64,000 bases of DNA, taken from the NCBI RefSeq assembly GCF_042186555.1, contig NC_133336.1, positions 38,930,338 through 38,994,337 of the forward strand, in the 5' to 3' direction. The translations under genes were made by a program, and so were the position numbers. The notes under the pieces are model-generated. The model made no database searches. It was not told the DNA's origin and worked only from the letters and a program-made list of their open reading frames with translations. The stretch is from Aquarana catesbeiana. Taxonomy: Eukaryota > Chordata > Amphibia > Anura > Ranidae. Position 1 is the first letter of the stretch. Each line of letters opens with the position of its first letter. Below are positions 54,590-64,000 of the stretch, in pieces.

Positions 54590-55440
54590 TATATATTATA
54601 CATACAGTATATAAATCTTCAGTTTAAAAAGTTAAACTTAAAAAAAAATGAATTAAACTTCACCCCAGAATTTCTTTTTAAGTTTTTCTAATAAGAGTAT
54701 CTGTCTCTTACACACATCACTCAACCCAGCTCTTTAATCACTGACAAGCCTAAGCTATACAGGCTCTTGAGATACGGTCAGTGCTTTACCTGGATTTAAT
54801 CAACCGCAGCACATATGTTATTCATGAGCGCTGTGTCCTGTAGTAACCTCCATTCATCAGACAGATGAAGGGAGGGCTGCAGCCAGCCACTGACAGCTGT
54901 CAAAGTCAACATAGGAAAGAAAGTGTGAAGATTTCAGATCTTCACTCCCTGCTAATATCACCCTTAATTTTGGGCTTTAGTAACATAATGTCAAGTTCCT
55001 AGTGAAACAAAGTCCCTAAATGTAGACTGATCAGTGCTCTGAGCTCTATTTTTTTCTGATGAGTTGACATGTGTTAAAGCGGTATTAACCCTAAAGCAGA
55101 CATTTATTCTTTTGCAGCTTACCAATTTTTAGATGTGATGGCTGCAATAGTTTTCTTTGTATGGCTTTCTTCTATTTTCATCCGGTGATCCAGCCAGTAA
55201 GTCTGTTGTTTTTCAAAAGACCAAGCTCGCCAGCAGAATGTATCAGTTACAGAGAGGAGACAAACCATTTAACACTAGCAGGGGTGTTCACAATGATCTT
55301 TTATTTATGTAAAACCTTTATCCCAAAAGGAAAAAAAACTGTTTGCTGTAACTTATTATAAAGTGTGAGCTGGAGTTTGGCTTTAATTTGTTGATAGTGG
55401 GCTGAATCTGCTAGTACAGCTAACTGACGATGCTGCTGTG
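54590..55440. other. Unassigned DNA
   Basis: No gene or repeat termini recognised between the Tc1 element and a poly-C run at 55441. Confidence 0.45.
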
Positions 55441-56029
55441 CCCCCCCCCGTGCCCCTTCATCCATAGTAGGGGTGCTCTAATACAGGAGCTGTGTTACCG
55501 GCAGGATCACCAGGTGAAATAACTCCAAAAGGGGAAACCAGATGGGGCTTTAGCGGTAGCAAATTGACTGATAAGAGAAAATGTTGAAAATATAGATTTT
55601 ATTGACAAAGATTAAAAATGACCATACATCAAGAGTAAATAACAACCAATTATTGGTTCCCCTTTTTTGTCTCACCCCTCCCCCCCACTTTTGAAAACTT
55701 TTCGGGGGGAATGGGCACCTGGTTTTGTTAGGTACTCCCTCCCGGAATCCAAGCAGAAGTTCACCCCCCCCCTTTGCCTGCAGCCTTCTGGGACGCATCA
55801 CAGGTCCCAGAAGGCTGCGGAAATGTTCACAAAACGTCAACAAACAACATACATTGTACTATTTATAGGCGATACTTTAAAAGTCTTTACAGGTTACCAC
55901 TTTAGATTTACAAAGGAGGTCTAGTGCTAGAATTACTTCCCATGATCTGATGTTTGGGTAATAGCTCACGTGTGTTTTTTTTTTTTGTTTTTTTTACACT
56001 GTTGCTTTAATTTTTTTTTTTGTTTTTAT
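55441..56029. other. Unassigned DNA with a strong hairpin
   Basis: At 55780-55820 CAGCCTTCTGGGAC is inverted as GTCCCAGAAGGCTG around a 12-base loop. T-rich runs lie near 55976-56030. No gene is supported. Confidence 0.5.
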
Positions 56030-56880
56030 TTTTTGATCACTTTTATTGCTGTCACACCAATAGGCATGTGACCGGTCCACTTTTTGGAGAGATATGGGGT
56101 CTATAAGTCCCAAAATCCCTCCTCTGCACCTAAAAGCATTCAAAAACACCAAGATCGGTGTTTCTGAATGTTTTTCGATTTTTAAAAAAAAAATTGCACA
56201 GAGTAATGCCCTGTACACACGGTCGGACTTTCCAACGGGAATATGTGCGATCGGAGCCTGTTGTCGGAAATTCCGACCGTGTGTGGGCTCCATCTGACTT
56301 TTTCCGTCTGAGTTTCCGACACACAAAGTTTGAGAGCAGGCTATAAAATTTTCCAACAACAAAATCCGATCGTTTAAATTTCGATCGTGTGTACACAAAT
56401 CCGACACACAAAGTGCCACGCATGCTCAGAATAAATAAAGGGATGAAAGCTATTGGCTACTGCCCCGTTTATAGTCCCGACGTACGCGTTTTACGTCACC
56501 GCGTTCAGAATGATCGGATTTTCCGACAACTTTGTGCGACCGTGTGTATGCAAGACAAGTTTGAGCCAACATCCGTCGGAAAAAATCCAATGCATTTTGT
56601 TATCGGAATGTCCGATCAATGTCCGATCGTGTGTACAGGGCATTAACCAGAAGTGACGTCATGTTATCGCTTTCAGGTTACTATTACGAACAGCCGATCA
56701 AAGCCGATCCCGGCTTTGTTCGGCTGTCCGGCTGGTGGACAAACGGTGGGACGGGAGGACCTGAGAGAGTCGCTTAAGGAGGCAGGAGGAGGGGGGGTTG
56801 TCCAATTGCTATTACAAGATTGCCGTATAACCAACGAAATTCCAGTGACATACGGGTACGTCACTGGACAGGAAGTGCTT
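56030..56880 (-). mobile_element. Partial reversed copy of the TTAA element at 57051
   Basis: GATCACTTTTATTGCTGTCA and the GC-rich CGATCCCGGCTTTGTTCGGC match, inverted, parts of 57051-58535 (57540 and 57290). A Harbinger-type MITE (56207-56642) lies inside. Termini are not clear. Confidence 0.5.
56207..56642. mobile_element. Harbinger-type MITE
   Basis: Ends TGCCCTGTACACACGGTCGG and GATCGTGTGTACAGGGCA, flanked by TAA and TTA. The body is the inverse of 27284-27717. Confidence 0.85.
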
Positions 56881-56887
56881 AATATCA

Positions 56888-57050
56888 CTTTAAGTATCTG
56901 CCATAGTGTCATGTTTTTAAAGTGGCGGTAGTAAGAACTACCTGAATTTATCTCCTAGGGCAGTAAAGTTACCGAAACTGGCGCAAATGCTTGCCCGCAT
57001 TAGGCTCAGGTAGTTTTTAAAGGGCGCTACCACCAGGAAAGTGTCATTAA
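56888..57050 (+). repeat. Direct repeat, first copy
   Basis: CTTTAAGTATCTGCCATAGTG through CCAGGAAAGTGTCATTAA matches 58866-59020 in the same orientation with scattered differences. The two copies bracket the TTAA element 57051-58535. Confidence 0.85.
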
Positions 57051-58535
57051 CCACTTCACGCAAAATCACGTAGCCGCACATCATTTTATTGAAGTGGTTG
57101 TACAGCAAGAGGCATCACTCTGATACCACTTTTTAGAGCGAATGGAAGGCTTTCAAGTGATAACCGATGCAGCTAAGCAGCCGTTATCACAAGCAGCTGG
57201 AGGGGACGTGCCCTCTTCCCACTGCCTTCCGCCACTCTGCCCGGGTCTCCCGTCCCACCGGGAGACCCGAGCAACCAGCCAGCTGGCGAGAGTCCCGAAC
57301 AAAGCCAGATTCGGCTTCGAACGGGTCTCCGATGTAGTAACCCGGAAGTCACAAGGTCACTTTCGTTTTACTCGGCAACCAATGGTGCCGATTTAAAAAA
57401 AAATCTAAGGTATTTAAAAATGCAGATTTTTTGCGTTTTGAATACTTTGAAGTGCAGAGGTCTTTTAGACCCCCGATCCCTCCATAAAGAGTACCTGTCA
57501 CTGCCTATTACTGTCACAAGGGATGTTTATATTTTTTGTGACAGCAATAAAAGTGATCAGATTATTTTTTTTTTTAAATAAACAGTGAAAAAATAAGAAT
57601 TTTTTTTTTTTTAAAGCGCCCCATGCGTAAGTCACGCCGCAAATGTAAACAGCGTTCAAATCACACATGTGAGGTATTGCCGTGATTGTTATGCCCCATA
57701 CACACGGTCGGACTTTCTGACGGAAAATGTGCGATCGGAGGTTGTTGTCGGAAATTCCGACCGTGTGTGGGCTCCATCGGACTTTTTCCATCGGAATTTC
57801 CAACAAAGTTCGAGAGCTGGATCTAAAATTTTCCAACAACAAAATCCGTTCCCGTAAATTCCGATCATGTGTAGACAATTCCGACGCACAAAGTGCCACG
57901 CATGCTCAGAATCAAGCAGAAGAGCAGAACTAGCTATTGAACTTAATTTTTCTCGGCTCGTCATACGTGTTGTACGTCACCGCGTTCTTGACGTTCGGAA
58001 TTTCCGACCAACTTTGTGTGACCGTGTGTATGCAAGACAAGTTTGAGCCAACATCCGTCGGAAAAAATCTGATGCATTTTGTTGTCGGAATGTGCAATCG
58101 TGTGTACGGGGCATTAGAGTGAGAGCAATGATTCTAGCACAAGACCTCCTCTGTAACTCTAAACTGGTAACCATTAAAAAATTTCAATGGTGACTTTTTT
58201 TAAGTACCGTAGTGTGTCGACCATTCCACGAGTGTGCGCAATTTTAAAGCGTATCTATTTACTCGGCGTAACATCATCTTTCACATTAAACCAAAAAATT
58301 GGGCTAACTTTACTGTTTCGTTTTTTATTTTTAATTCAGTGAAGTGTATTTTTTCCAAAAAAATTGCGTTTGAAAGACCACTGCACAAATACCATGTGAC
58401 ATAAAATATCAACCGCCATGTTATTCTCTAGGGTCTTTGCTAAAAAATTATATATATAATGTTTGTTCTAGCAAAAAATACTGATTTTAACTTGTAAAAC
58501 AACAAGTGTCAGAACTAGGCTTGGTCTTGAAGTGG
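57051..58535. mobile_element. TTAA-flanked DNA transposon carrying a Harbinger MITE
   Basis: TTAA at 57047-57050 and 58536-58539 flank inverted ends CCACTTCACGC and GGTCTTGAAGTGG. A Harbinger-type MITE (57692-58113) is nested. GC-rich palindromes such as GGGTCTCCCGTCCCACCGGG lie near 57243. No transposase is encoded. Confidence 0.75.
57692..58113. mobile_element. Harbinger-type MITE
   Basis: TTA at 57689-57691 and 58114-58116 flank TGCCCCATACACACGGTCGG and ATCGTGTGTACGGGGCA. Internal words match 27284-27717 and 56207-56642. Confidence 0.88.
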
Positions 58536-58539
58536 TTAA

Positions 58540-58865
58540 AGAGTAAGCCGGTGGAAGTGCCGGATCATGGATCGGGTCTCCCGGTGGGACGGGAAGAGCG
58601 GCGGAAGGGGGCGGGAGGGGGGGCGTCCCCTCCCGCTCATTTAAGATAACAGCCGAGCGGCTTTTAGCCACATCGGTTATTATCCCTAAAGAGCCGACCG
58701 CCCGCTCTAAAAAACGCTACCGGGGTGATACCTGCAGCTGCATGCATCATCCCGGTATAACCCCTTAAAGCCGAGGCCGCATATGTGCGCATGGTTAGCG
58801 CTAAGGGGATATGCTATACTTTTTTTTTATATGCTATTTTCCTTTTCCATGAAAGCGGAGTTACC
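58540..58865. other. GC-rich sequence related to the neighbouring TTAA elements
   Basis: GGGTCTCCCGGTGGGACGGG and CGTCCCCTCCCGCTCATTTA resemble, inverted, 57170-57260. Probably a truncated third copy. No gene. Confidence 0.4.
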
Positions 58866-59020
58866 CTTTAAGTAGCTGCAATAGTGGCAGATTCTTAAAG
58901 TGGTGGTAGTAAGAACTACCTGAATTTATCACCTAGGGCAGTAAGGTTACCAAAACTGGCACAAATGCTTGCCCGCATTAGGTGCAGGTAGTTTTTAAAC
59001 CACCAGGAAAGTGTCATTAA
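58866..59020 (+). repeat. Direct repeat, second copy
   Basis: CTTTAAGTAGCTGCAATAGTG through CCAGGAAAGTGTCATTAA; see the first copy at 56888-57050. Confidence 0.85.
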
Positions 59021-59847
59021 AGCTTTATTGAATTCCCAAAACTATGACTGTCTTTATTATATAATATATAACATGATATTATTCCAACTTGTTCGCCAGC
59101 GAATGGAACAGCCTCAGGATAAAACAAGAGATTGTGCTGATCTCAGCAGTTTTCACAGGTCATGTTGTTCTTCTGCTTAATGATACAGGATGCCAGCCGG
59201 CTTTATGTTCTAAGGTCTTTAATACTTGTGTTAATATCTATGTTTGCTCAGATAGGGCTGAAACATATAGAGGTCACTAATAGTTATTGATGCTGCATGT
59301 TGATCACAGTTATAACCGCCATCAGCCGCGATTCTTACATAGAGAAAATCATATATCACATTAGTTGTAAATGTAATAAACGATTTCTTAGCTCCCGGTT
59401 GTGTTGTTTCCATCCCATTAGGTAAACGCAAGGACGTAGCACAAAGCCCTTTCTGTGTCTATTAACATTGTGCTTGTAAGGGGGGCCATTAAAACATCAT
59501 TTCCGGGAGCTTATTTGATTTATTTAGAAAGGCGCTTCAGCCAAAATGATTATTTATGTCATGGGATCGTTTCGCATTAAAGCTTACATTTGCTTTTTTT
59601 TTTTTCCTAATCAGCACACAAGACTTTACTTACTTTCAGTGAGACATGTTCCTTGTGCTGCTGGCTGCTTAGTTGAAATCCAAAGTCGTGGCCCCCCTAC
59701 CCCCGCCCTCTGCAGAGGTAATCGTTCAGTGCTGCAGAGGTTAATACAAAGGACCTGTCATAGGTGCTCATCAAATGTGATGACTATGCTATGCCCGATC
59801 TTTCCAGCCCCCTCTTCCATTCAAAGAAACTGTACCAGAGCTTCCAT
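59021..59847. other. Unassigned DNA
   Basis: No gene or repeat ends recognised. Confidence 0.45.
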
Positions 59848-60310
59848 CAGTGGCGGCTGGTGATTTTTTTCTTTGGAGGGGCGACAAACTACACCCCACC
59901 TCGGCACTTACCCCATCAGTTGCAGGCGGGCAGGCTCCTACAGGCAGCGACTGGGTTGCGGGCCCCTAAGGGCGGCCAGGTTGCCGGCTCCTACAGGCGG
60001 CGGGTTGCGGGCTCCTATGGGCAACGGGCAGCGGCTTCTGTGTCCTCTATGCATTCCACTGTGTAGCTCCTCCCTCCTCCTCCTAGGCATCAAATAGGAT
60101 CGCCTGTCCTTTCAGCCAATCGGTTGACCGGTGTCAAAACCCGCTTCCTGATTGCCCTCCCCCCCATGTTGAGGGCTCGTCCTCTCCCTTTCCTGACCTG
60201 CTGGGCTGCATGCTCAGATAAGGGTCTGGTATGGATTCTGGGGGCCCCATGCCATTTTTTTCCCCGATTTTATTTTTTCTTTTGCCGGCAATCCTTTTTT
60301 TTTACATTTA
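59848..60310. mobile_element. hAT-like element, left end, with sequence shared with the palindromic element
   Basis: CAGTGGCGGCTGGTG at 59848 looks like a hAT terminus. GGCGG/GCGGGC minisatellite-like words follow. At 60165-60260, TTGAGGGCTCGTCC and CAGATAAGGGTCTGGTATGG match the arm of the palindromic element near 15770-15880. No right terminus was found. Confidence 0.5.
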
Positions 60311-60515
60311 GCTGTCAGCGGGGAAGCCCGCAGACAGCTGATGACACACCGGCTGTTAAAGATGCGGCAGCCCGCTCCTTAGCAACAAAAGGGAACAAAA
60401 AAAACACAAAATGCATGAAAAACACGGGTTTAAAAATGTGGGTTTAAAAACGCACCGCAAAACATGCCTGAAAAACGCATCAACCGCAACCGTATAGATG
60501 TGAATTTAGACTTAA

Positions 60516-60868
60516 GGCTCGATTCACACCTATGCATGTTGCTTTTAGGCATTTCTGCAGTGCTTTATGCTGTGCTTTAAAAAATTACACTAATCCTACC
60601 ACAATTTTGCCACCATTTGTGTTTTTTTTGTGTTTTTAAGGCAAATTTTTTGTTGGGTAGATTTAAAAACGCAAAATGCAAATTGCGACAAAATTGCAGT
60701 AAAAATGCGGTGCTTTTCTGCAGCTTCTCCATTGAAGTCTATTGAACCAAAAAAGCAAAAAAAAAAAAAAAAAAAAAGCAGTTTTGCATTTTAAAAAGTC
60801 CCGGACCCTTTCTAAAAATGCAGAGGCACAAAAATGTATTGCTGTGAACATGTTCCATAGGCACCTAT
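60516..60868. mobile_element. MITE-like repeat with GGCTCGATTCACACC end
   Basis: The left GGCTCGATTCACACCTATGC and the right GTGAACATGTTCCATAGG resemble a loosely inverted pair. The body is made of AAAATGC / GCATTTT words. An A run lies at 60755-60777. Boundaries are tentative. Confidence 0.4.
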
Positions 60869-60896
60869 GTTATATAGTTACATAGTTGGTGCCCAT

Positions 60897-63800
60897 CTAA
60901 TAGTTTTTTGAAATTATCGATGCCCCCACTGAAACCACTGCTTGTGGAAAAGAATTCCACATCCTTACTGCTGTTACAGTAAAGAACCCTCTATGCAGTT
61001 TAAGGTTAAACAGCTTCTCTTCTAATTTTAGTGAATGGCCGCGTGTCTTATTAACCGCTTGCCGACCGCCGCATGTACTTATACTTCGGCAGAATGGCAC
61101 GGCTGGGCAAATTTACGTACCTGTACGTGGGGAATGGGATACCAGTGATCGTCTCGCGGAGAGGAAGAATGGGCAGATGCTAATGTAAACAAGCATTTCC
61201 CCATTCTGCCTAGTGACACTGTCACTGATCACAGCTCCCTATGATCGTGAGAAGTGATCAGTGATGTGTCACACACAGCCCCTCCCAACCACAGTTAGAA
61301 TCACTTCCTAGGACACACTTAACCCCTCCCTAGCCCCCTAGTGGTTAATCCCTTCACTGCCAATGTAATTTTTACAGTAATCAGTGCAATTTTATAGCAC
61401 TGATCGCTGTAAAAATGATAATGGTCCCAAAAATGTGTCAAAATTGTCTGATGTGTCTGCCATAATGTCGCAGTCACTATAAAAATCACAGATCGCCGCC
61501 ATTACTAGTAAAAAAAAAAAAATATTAATAAAAAAGCCATAAAACTATCCCCTATTTTGTAGACGCTATAACTTTTGCGCAAACCAATCAATAAATGCTT
61601 ATTGCGTTTCTTTTTACCAAAAATATGTAGAAGAATACATATCGGCCTAAACTAAGGAAAAAACATGTTTTTTTATATATTTTTGGGGGGATATTTATTA
61701 TAGCAAAAAGTAAAAAATAACGCGTTTTTTTTAAAATTGTCGCTCTATTTTTGTTTATAGCGCAAAAAATAAAAACCGCAGAGCTGATCAAATACCACCA
61801 AAAGAAAGCTCTATTTGTGGGAAAAAAAGGACGTCAATTTTGTTTTGGAGCCACGTCGCACGACCGCGCAATTGTCAGTTAAAACGACGCAGAGCCGAAT
61901 CACAAAAAGTGCTCTGGTCTTTGGGCAGCAAAATGGTCCGGGGCTGAAGTGGTTAAATTCCCTTGCGCAGAAAAGTTTTCTCCCTATTGTGGGGTCACCA
62001 GTATGGTATTTGTACATTGAAATCCTATCCCTTTCAAGTGTCTCTTCTCCAGAGAGAATAAGTTCAACGCTTGCAGTCTTTCCCCATAGCTGAGATCCTC
62101 CAGTCCATTTATTAGCTTTGTTGCCCTTCTCTGTACTCGCTCCATTTCCAGTACATCCTTCCTGAGGACTGGTGCCCAGAACTGGACAGCATACTCTAGG
62201 TGCGTGGGAGACTTATCATTTTATCTCTGGAGTTAATCCCCTTTTTAATGCATGCCAATGTTCTGTTAGCCTTGTTTGCAGCAGCCTGGCATTCCATGCC
62301 ATTGCTGAGCCAGTCATCTGCTAGGACCCCCAGGTCCTTTTCCATCCTAGATTCCCCCAGAGGTTCTCCCCCCGTGTATAGATTGCATTCATATTTTTGG
62401 CCCCCAAATGCATTATTTTACATTTTTCAACATTAAACCTCATTTGCCAAGTAGCTGTCCACCTCGTTAATTTGTTCAGATCTTCTGTCTGTCCGGCACT
62501 TACTCCATCGTGGTGGCAGATCAAGCAGTAGGACAGGTGGCGAGCTGTGGGACGGTAACACGGCGATTGATCCTGTGTGTCCTCCGACTCCTCTGTGCAA
62601 TATAATAATAATATTAATTTGCCACCCAAATGCATTATTTTACATTTTTGTACATTAAACCTCATTTGCCATGTAGTTGCCCACCCCATTAATTTGTTCA
62701 GATCTTTTTGCAAGGTTTCCACATGCTGGGGAGAAGTTATTGCCCTGCTTAGCTTAGTATCATCTGCAAATACAGAGACTGAACTGTTTATGCCATCTTC
62801 CAGATCATTTATGAATAAATTAAATAGGATTGGTCCCAGGACAGGACCCTGGGGGACCTCACTTTCCACACCAGACCATTTTGAGTACTCCCATTTATCG
62901 CCACCCTCTGGACTCGTCCCTGTAGCCAGTTTTCAGTCCATGTACTCACCCGGCCTATGCCGACAGACCTTAATTTGTGCAGTAAACGTTTATGGGGAAC
63001 GGTATTGAATGCCTTTGCAAAATCCTGATATACCGTGTCTACGGGCCTTCCTTTATTTAGATGGCAGCTCACCTCCTCATAGAAGGTTAATAGATTGGTC
63101 TGGCAAGAACGATTCTTGATGAATCCATGAATCCATCAATAATCCTGTTTTTATTACTAAAATCTTGTATATAGTCCCTTAACATCCCCTCCAAGAGCTT
63201 ACAAACTATTGATGTTAGGCTAACTGGCCTGTAGTTCCCAGGGATATATCTTGGCCCTTTTTTAAATATTGGTGCTACATTGGCTGTTCTCCAATCAGCT
63301 GGTGCCATTCCAAACAGTAGACTGTCCATAAAAATTAAGAACAATAGTCTGGCTATCACCAGACTGAGTTCCTTAAGGACCCTCGGGTGCAAGCCAGCTG
63401 GTCCCGGAGACTTATTAATGATAAGTTTTTCAGTTCTACTTCTAATTTTATCCTCTGTTAGTCATGAGGGTGCTTCCTGTGATGTGTTATTAAGATAAAC
63501 ATTGCAGACTTGGTTACGGAATCCCCCAGTTACCCTTATGAAGACTGAGGAGAGGAATGAACCTTCACCATCTCTCCATCTTTTGTAACCAGATTCCCTT
63601 CATTGTCTTTTATGGGGCCAATATGTTCTGACCTCCTTTTCTTACTATTTATGTACCTAAATAATTTCTTATTTTTTTTTTTTTTACTCTGCTCCGCTAT
63701 GTGCCTTTTGTGAGCTATCTTAGCCGTCTTGATTGCACCCTTACATTTCTTGTTGCATTCTTTGTAAAGTTGGAATGCTGACAATGACCCCTTCTCCTTT

Positions 63801-64000
63801 GCTTTTATATGCATTTTTACCTTGGAGTTAAGCCACCCAGGACTTTTGTTAGCGCTTTTAAATTTACTTCCCATTGGGATGCACTGACCAATAACTTTAT
63901 TTAATATGCTCTTAAAGCACTCCCATTTTTCCTCCATGTTCTTTGTACCCAGGACTTTATCCCATTTACTATCTTCTAGCGAGGAGCGCAGCTTAGGGAA
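60897..64000 (-). pseudogene. CR1-like ORF2 (reverse transcriptase) pseudogene, 5' end beyond the window
   Basis: On the minus strand, 63937-63536 encodes the basic linker after the endonuclease (NKSPGWLNSKVKMHIKAKEK). From 63392 comes the reverse transcriptase: HPRVLKELS, PADWRTANVAPIFKKG, NYRPVSLTSI, then YQDFAKAFNTVPHKRLLHKL (63030) with the motif A Asp, and GPILFNLFINDLEDGINSSV with VFADDTK (62780) as the catalytic FADD. The thumb follows. C-terminal words HWHALKRGLTPEIK and, past the TTAA element, TRGHSLKLEEKLFNLKLHRG finish it. Frames change near 63080, 62870 and 62320, and a 75-bp segment is duplicated (62408-62483 and 62629-62704). The enzyme would make LINE DNA at nicked targets; this copy is inactive. 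Confidence 0.85.
61055..61952 (-). mobile_element. TTAA-flanked DNA transposon inside the CR1-like LINE, copy D
   Basis: TTAA at 61051-61054 and 61953-61956 flank ends CCGCTTGCCGACCGCC and GGGGCTGAAGTGG. The right half is the inverse of the left part of copies A and C (AAATACCACCAAAAGAAAGC). Unlike them it has no minisatellite. Removing it with one TTAA restores the LINE reading frame exactly. Confidence 0.9.

Larger units (their letters stand above)
60872..64000 (-). mobile_element. CR1-like LINE, minus strand, running off the window
   Basis: Coding sequence runs from the window edge down to about 60897, followed by a 3' end CCAACTATGTAACTATATAA on the minus strand near 60872-60893. A TTAA element (61055-61952) interrupts the C-terminal coding part. 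The start (endonuclease domain) lies beyond position 64000. Confidence 0.85.

Noticed and set aside
1..64000. CRISPR array, operon or prokaryotic gene cluster
   Set aside because: Tandem repeats here have no unique spacers, genes are intron-bearing or retroelement-type, and the base composition and elements are vertebrate.

Overview
This is vertebrate nuclear DNA made almost entirely of nested transposable elements. I found no operons, no rRNA or tRNA gene, no CRISPR array and no confidently identified host gene. The element mix points to an amphibian, most likely a ranid frog: several Tc1/mariner copies, PIF/Harbinger elements with many short relatives, abundant TTAA-flanked non-autonomous elements, a Penelope-like element, a chromodomain Gypsy element, CR1-like and L1/Tx1-like LINEs, and hAT-like elements. 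The species is inferred from remembered repeat families, not from a marker gene.

Layout. 1-5.1 kb: low-complexity DNA, then two TTAA elements (1367-2594 with an internal minisatellite; 2664-5039 with nested insertions). 5.1-6.85 kb: a Harbinger-type MITE and unassigned DNA. 6.85-16.55 kb: a decayed Tc1 element (6849-16551) split by a 5.6 kb Harbinger element (7386-12949), an abutting Harbinger-type MITE (12953-13388) and a 2.9 kb palindromic hAT-like element (13645-16536) with an exact 8-bp target duplication. 16.5-22 kb: a hammerhead-like palindrome, a possible terminal exon with a poly(A) signal (17014-17520), MITEs and unassigned DNA. 22-25.2 kb: a third TTAA element and two L1-like fragments head to head. 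25.3-32.1 kb: hAT, TTAA and Harbinger MITEs and broken Tc1 fragments. 32.1-35.05 kb: an AT-rich array holding a complete but mutated Tc1 (32494-34120). 36.9-48.4 kb: a Penelope-like element split by a 5.8 kb chromovirus-type Gypsy element (37291-43120, duplication TAGGC), followed by Penelope tail sequence with hammerhead-like motifs. 48.4-54.6 kb: two more Tc1 elements, the second split by another palindromic hAT-like element in the opposite orientation (51369-54280). 55-59 kb: TTAA elements, MITEs and a direct repeat. 59.8-64 kb: hAT-like and other MITE pieces, then a minus-strand CR1-like LINE running off the window, interrupted by a TTAA element (61055-61952).

How the parts relate. The genes serve transposition, not a host pathway. 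The Harbinger element carries a MADF-domain gene (minus) and a Myb/SANT-like gene (plus), divergent from about 120-270 bp, plus the N-terminal part of a transposase lacking its catalytic part. The Gypsy element encodes Gag-protease, reverse transcriptase/RNase H and a chromodomain integrase, broken by frame changes. Several insertions can be checked within the window because removing them rejoins a reading frame or leaves one copy of the target site. The most unusual items are the two giant palindromic hAT-like elements, the multi-gene Harbinger element with an inverted MADF fragment, and the hammerhead-like motifs.
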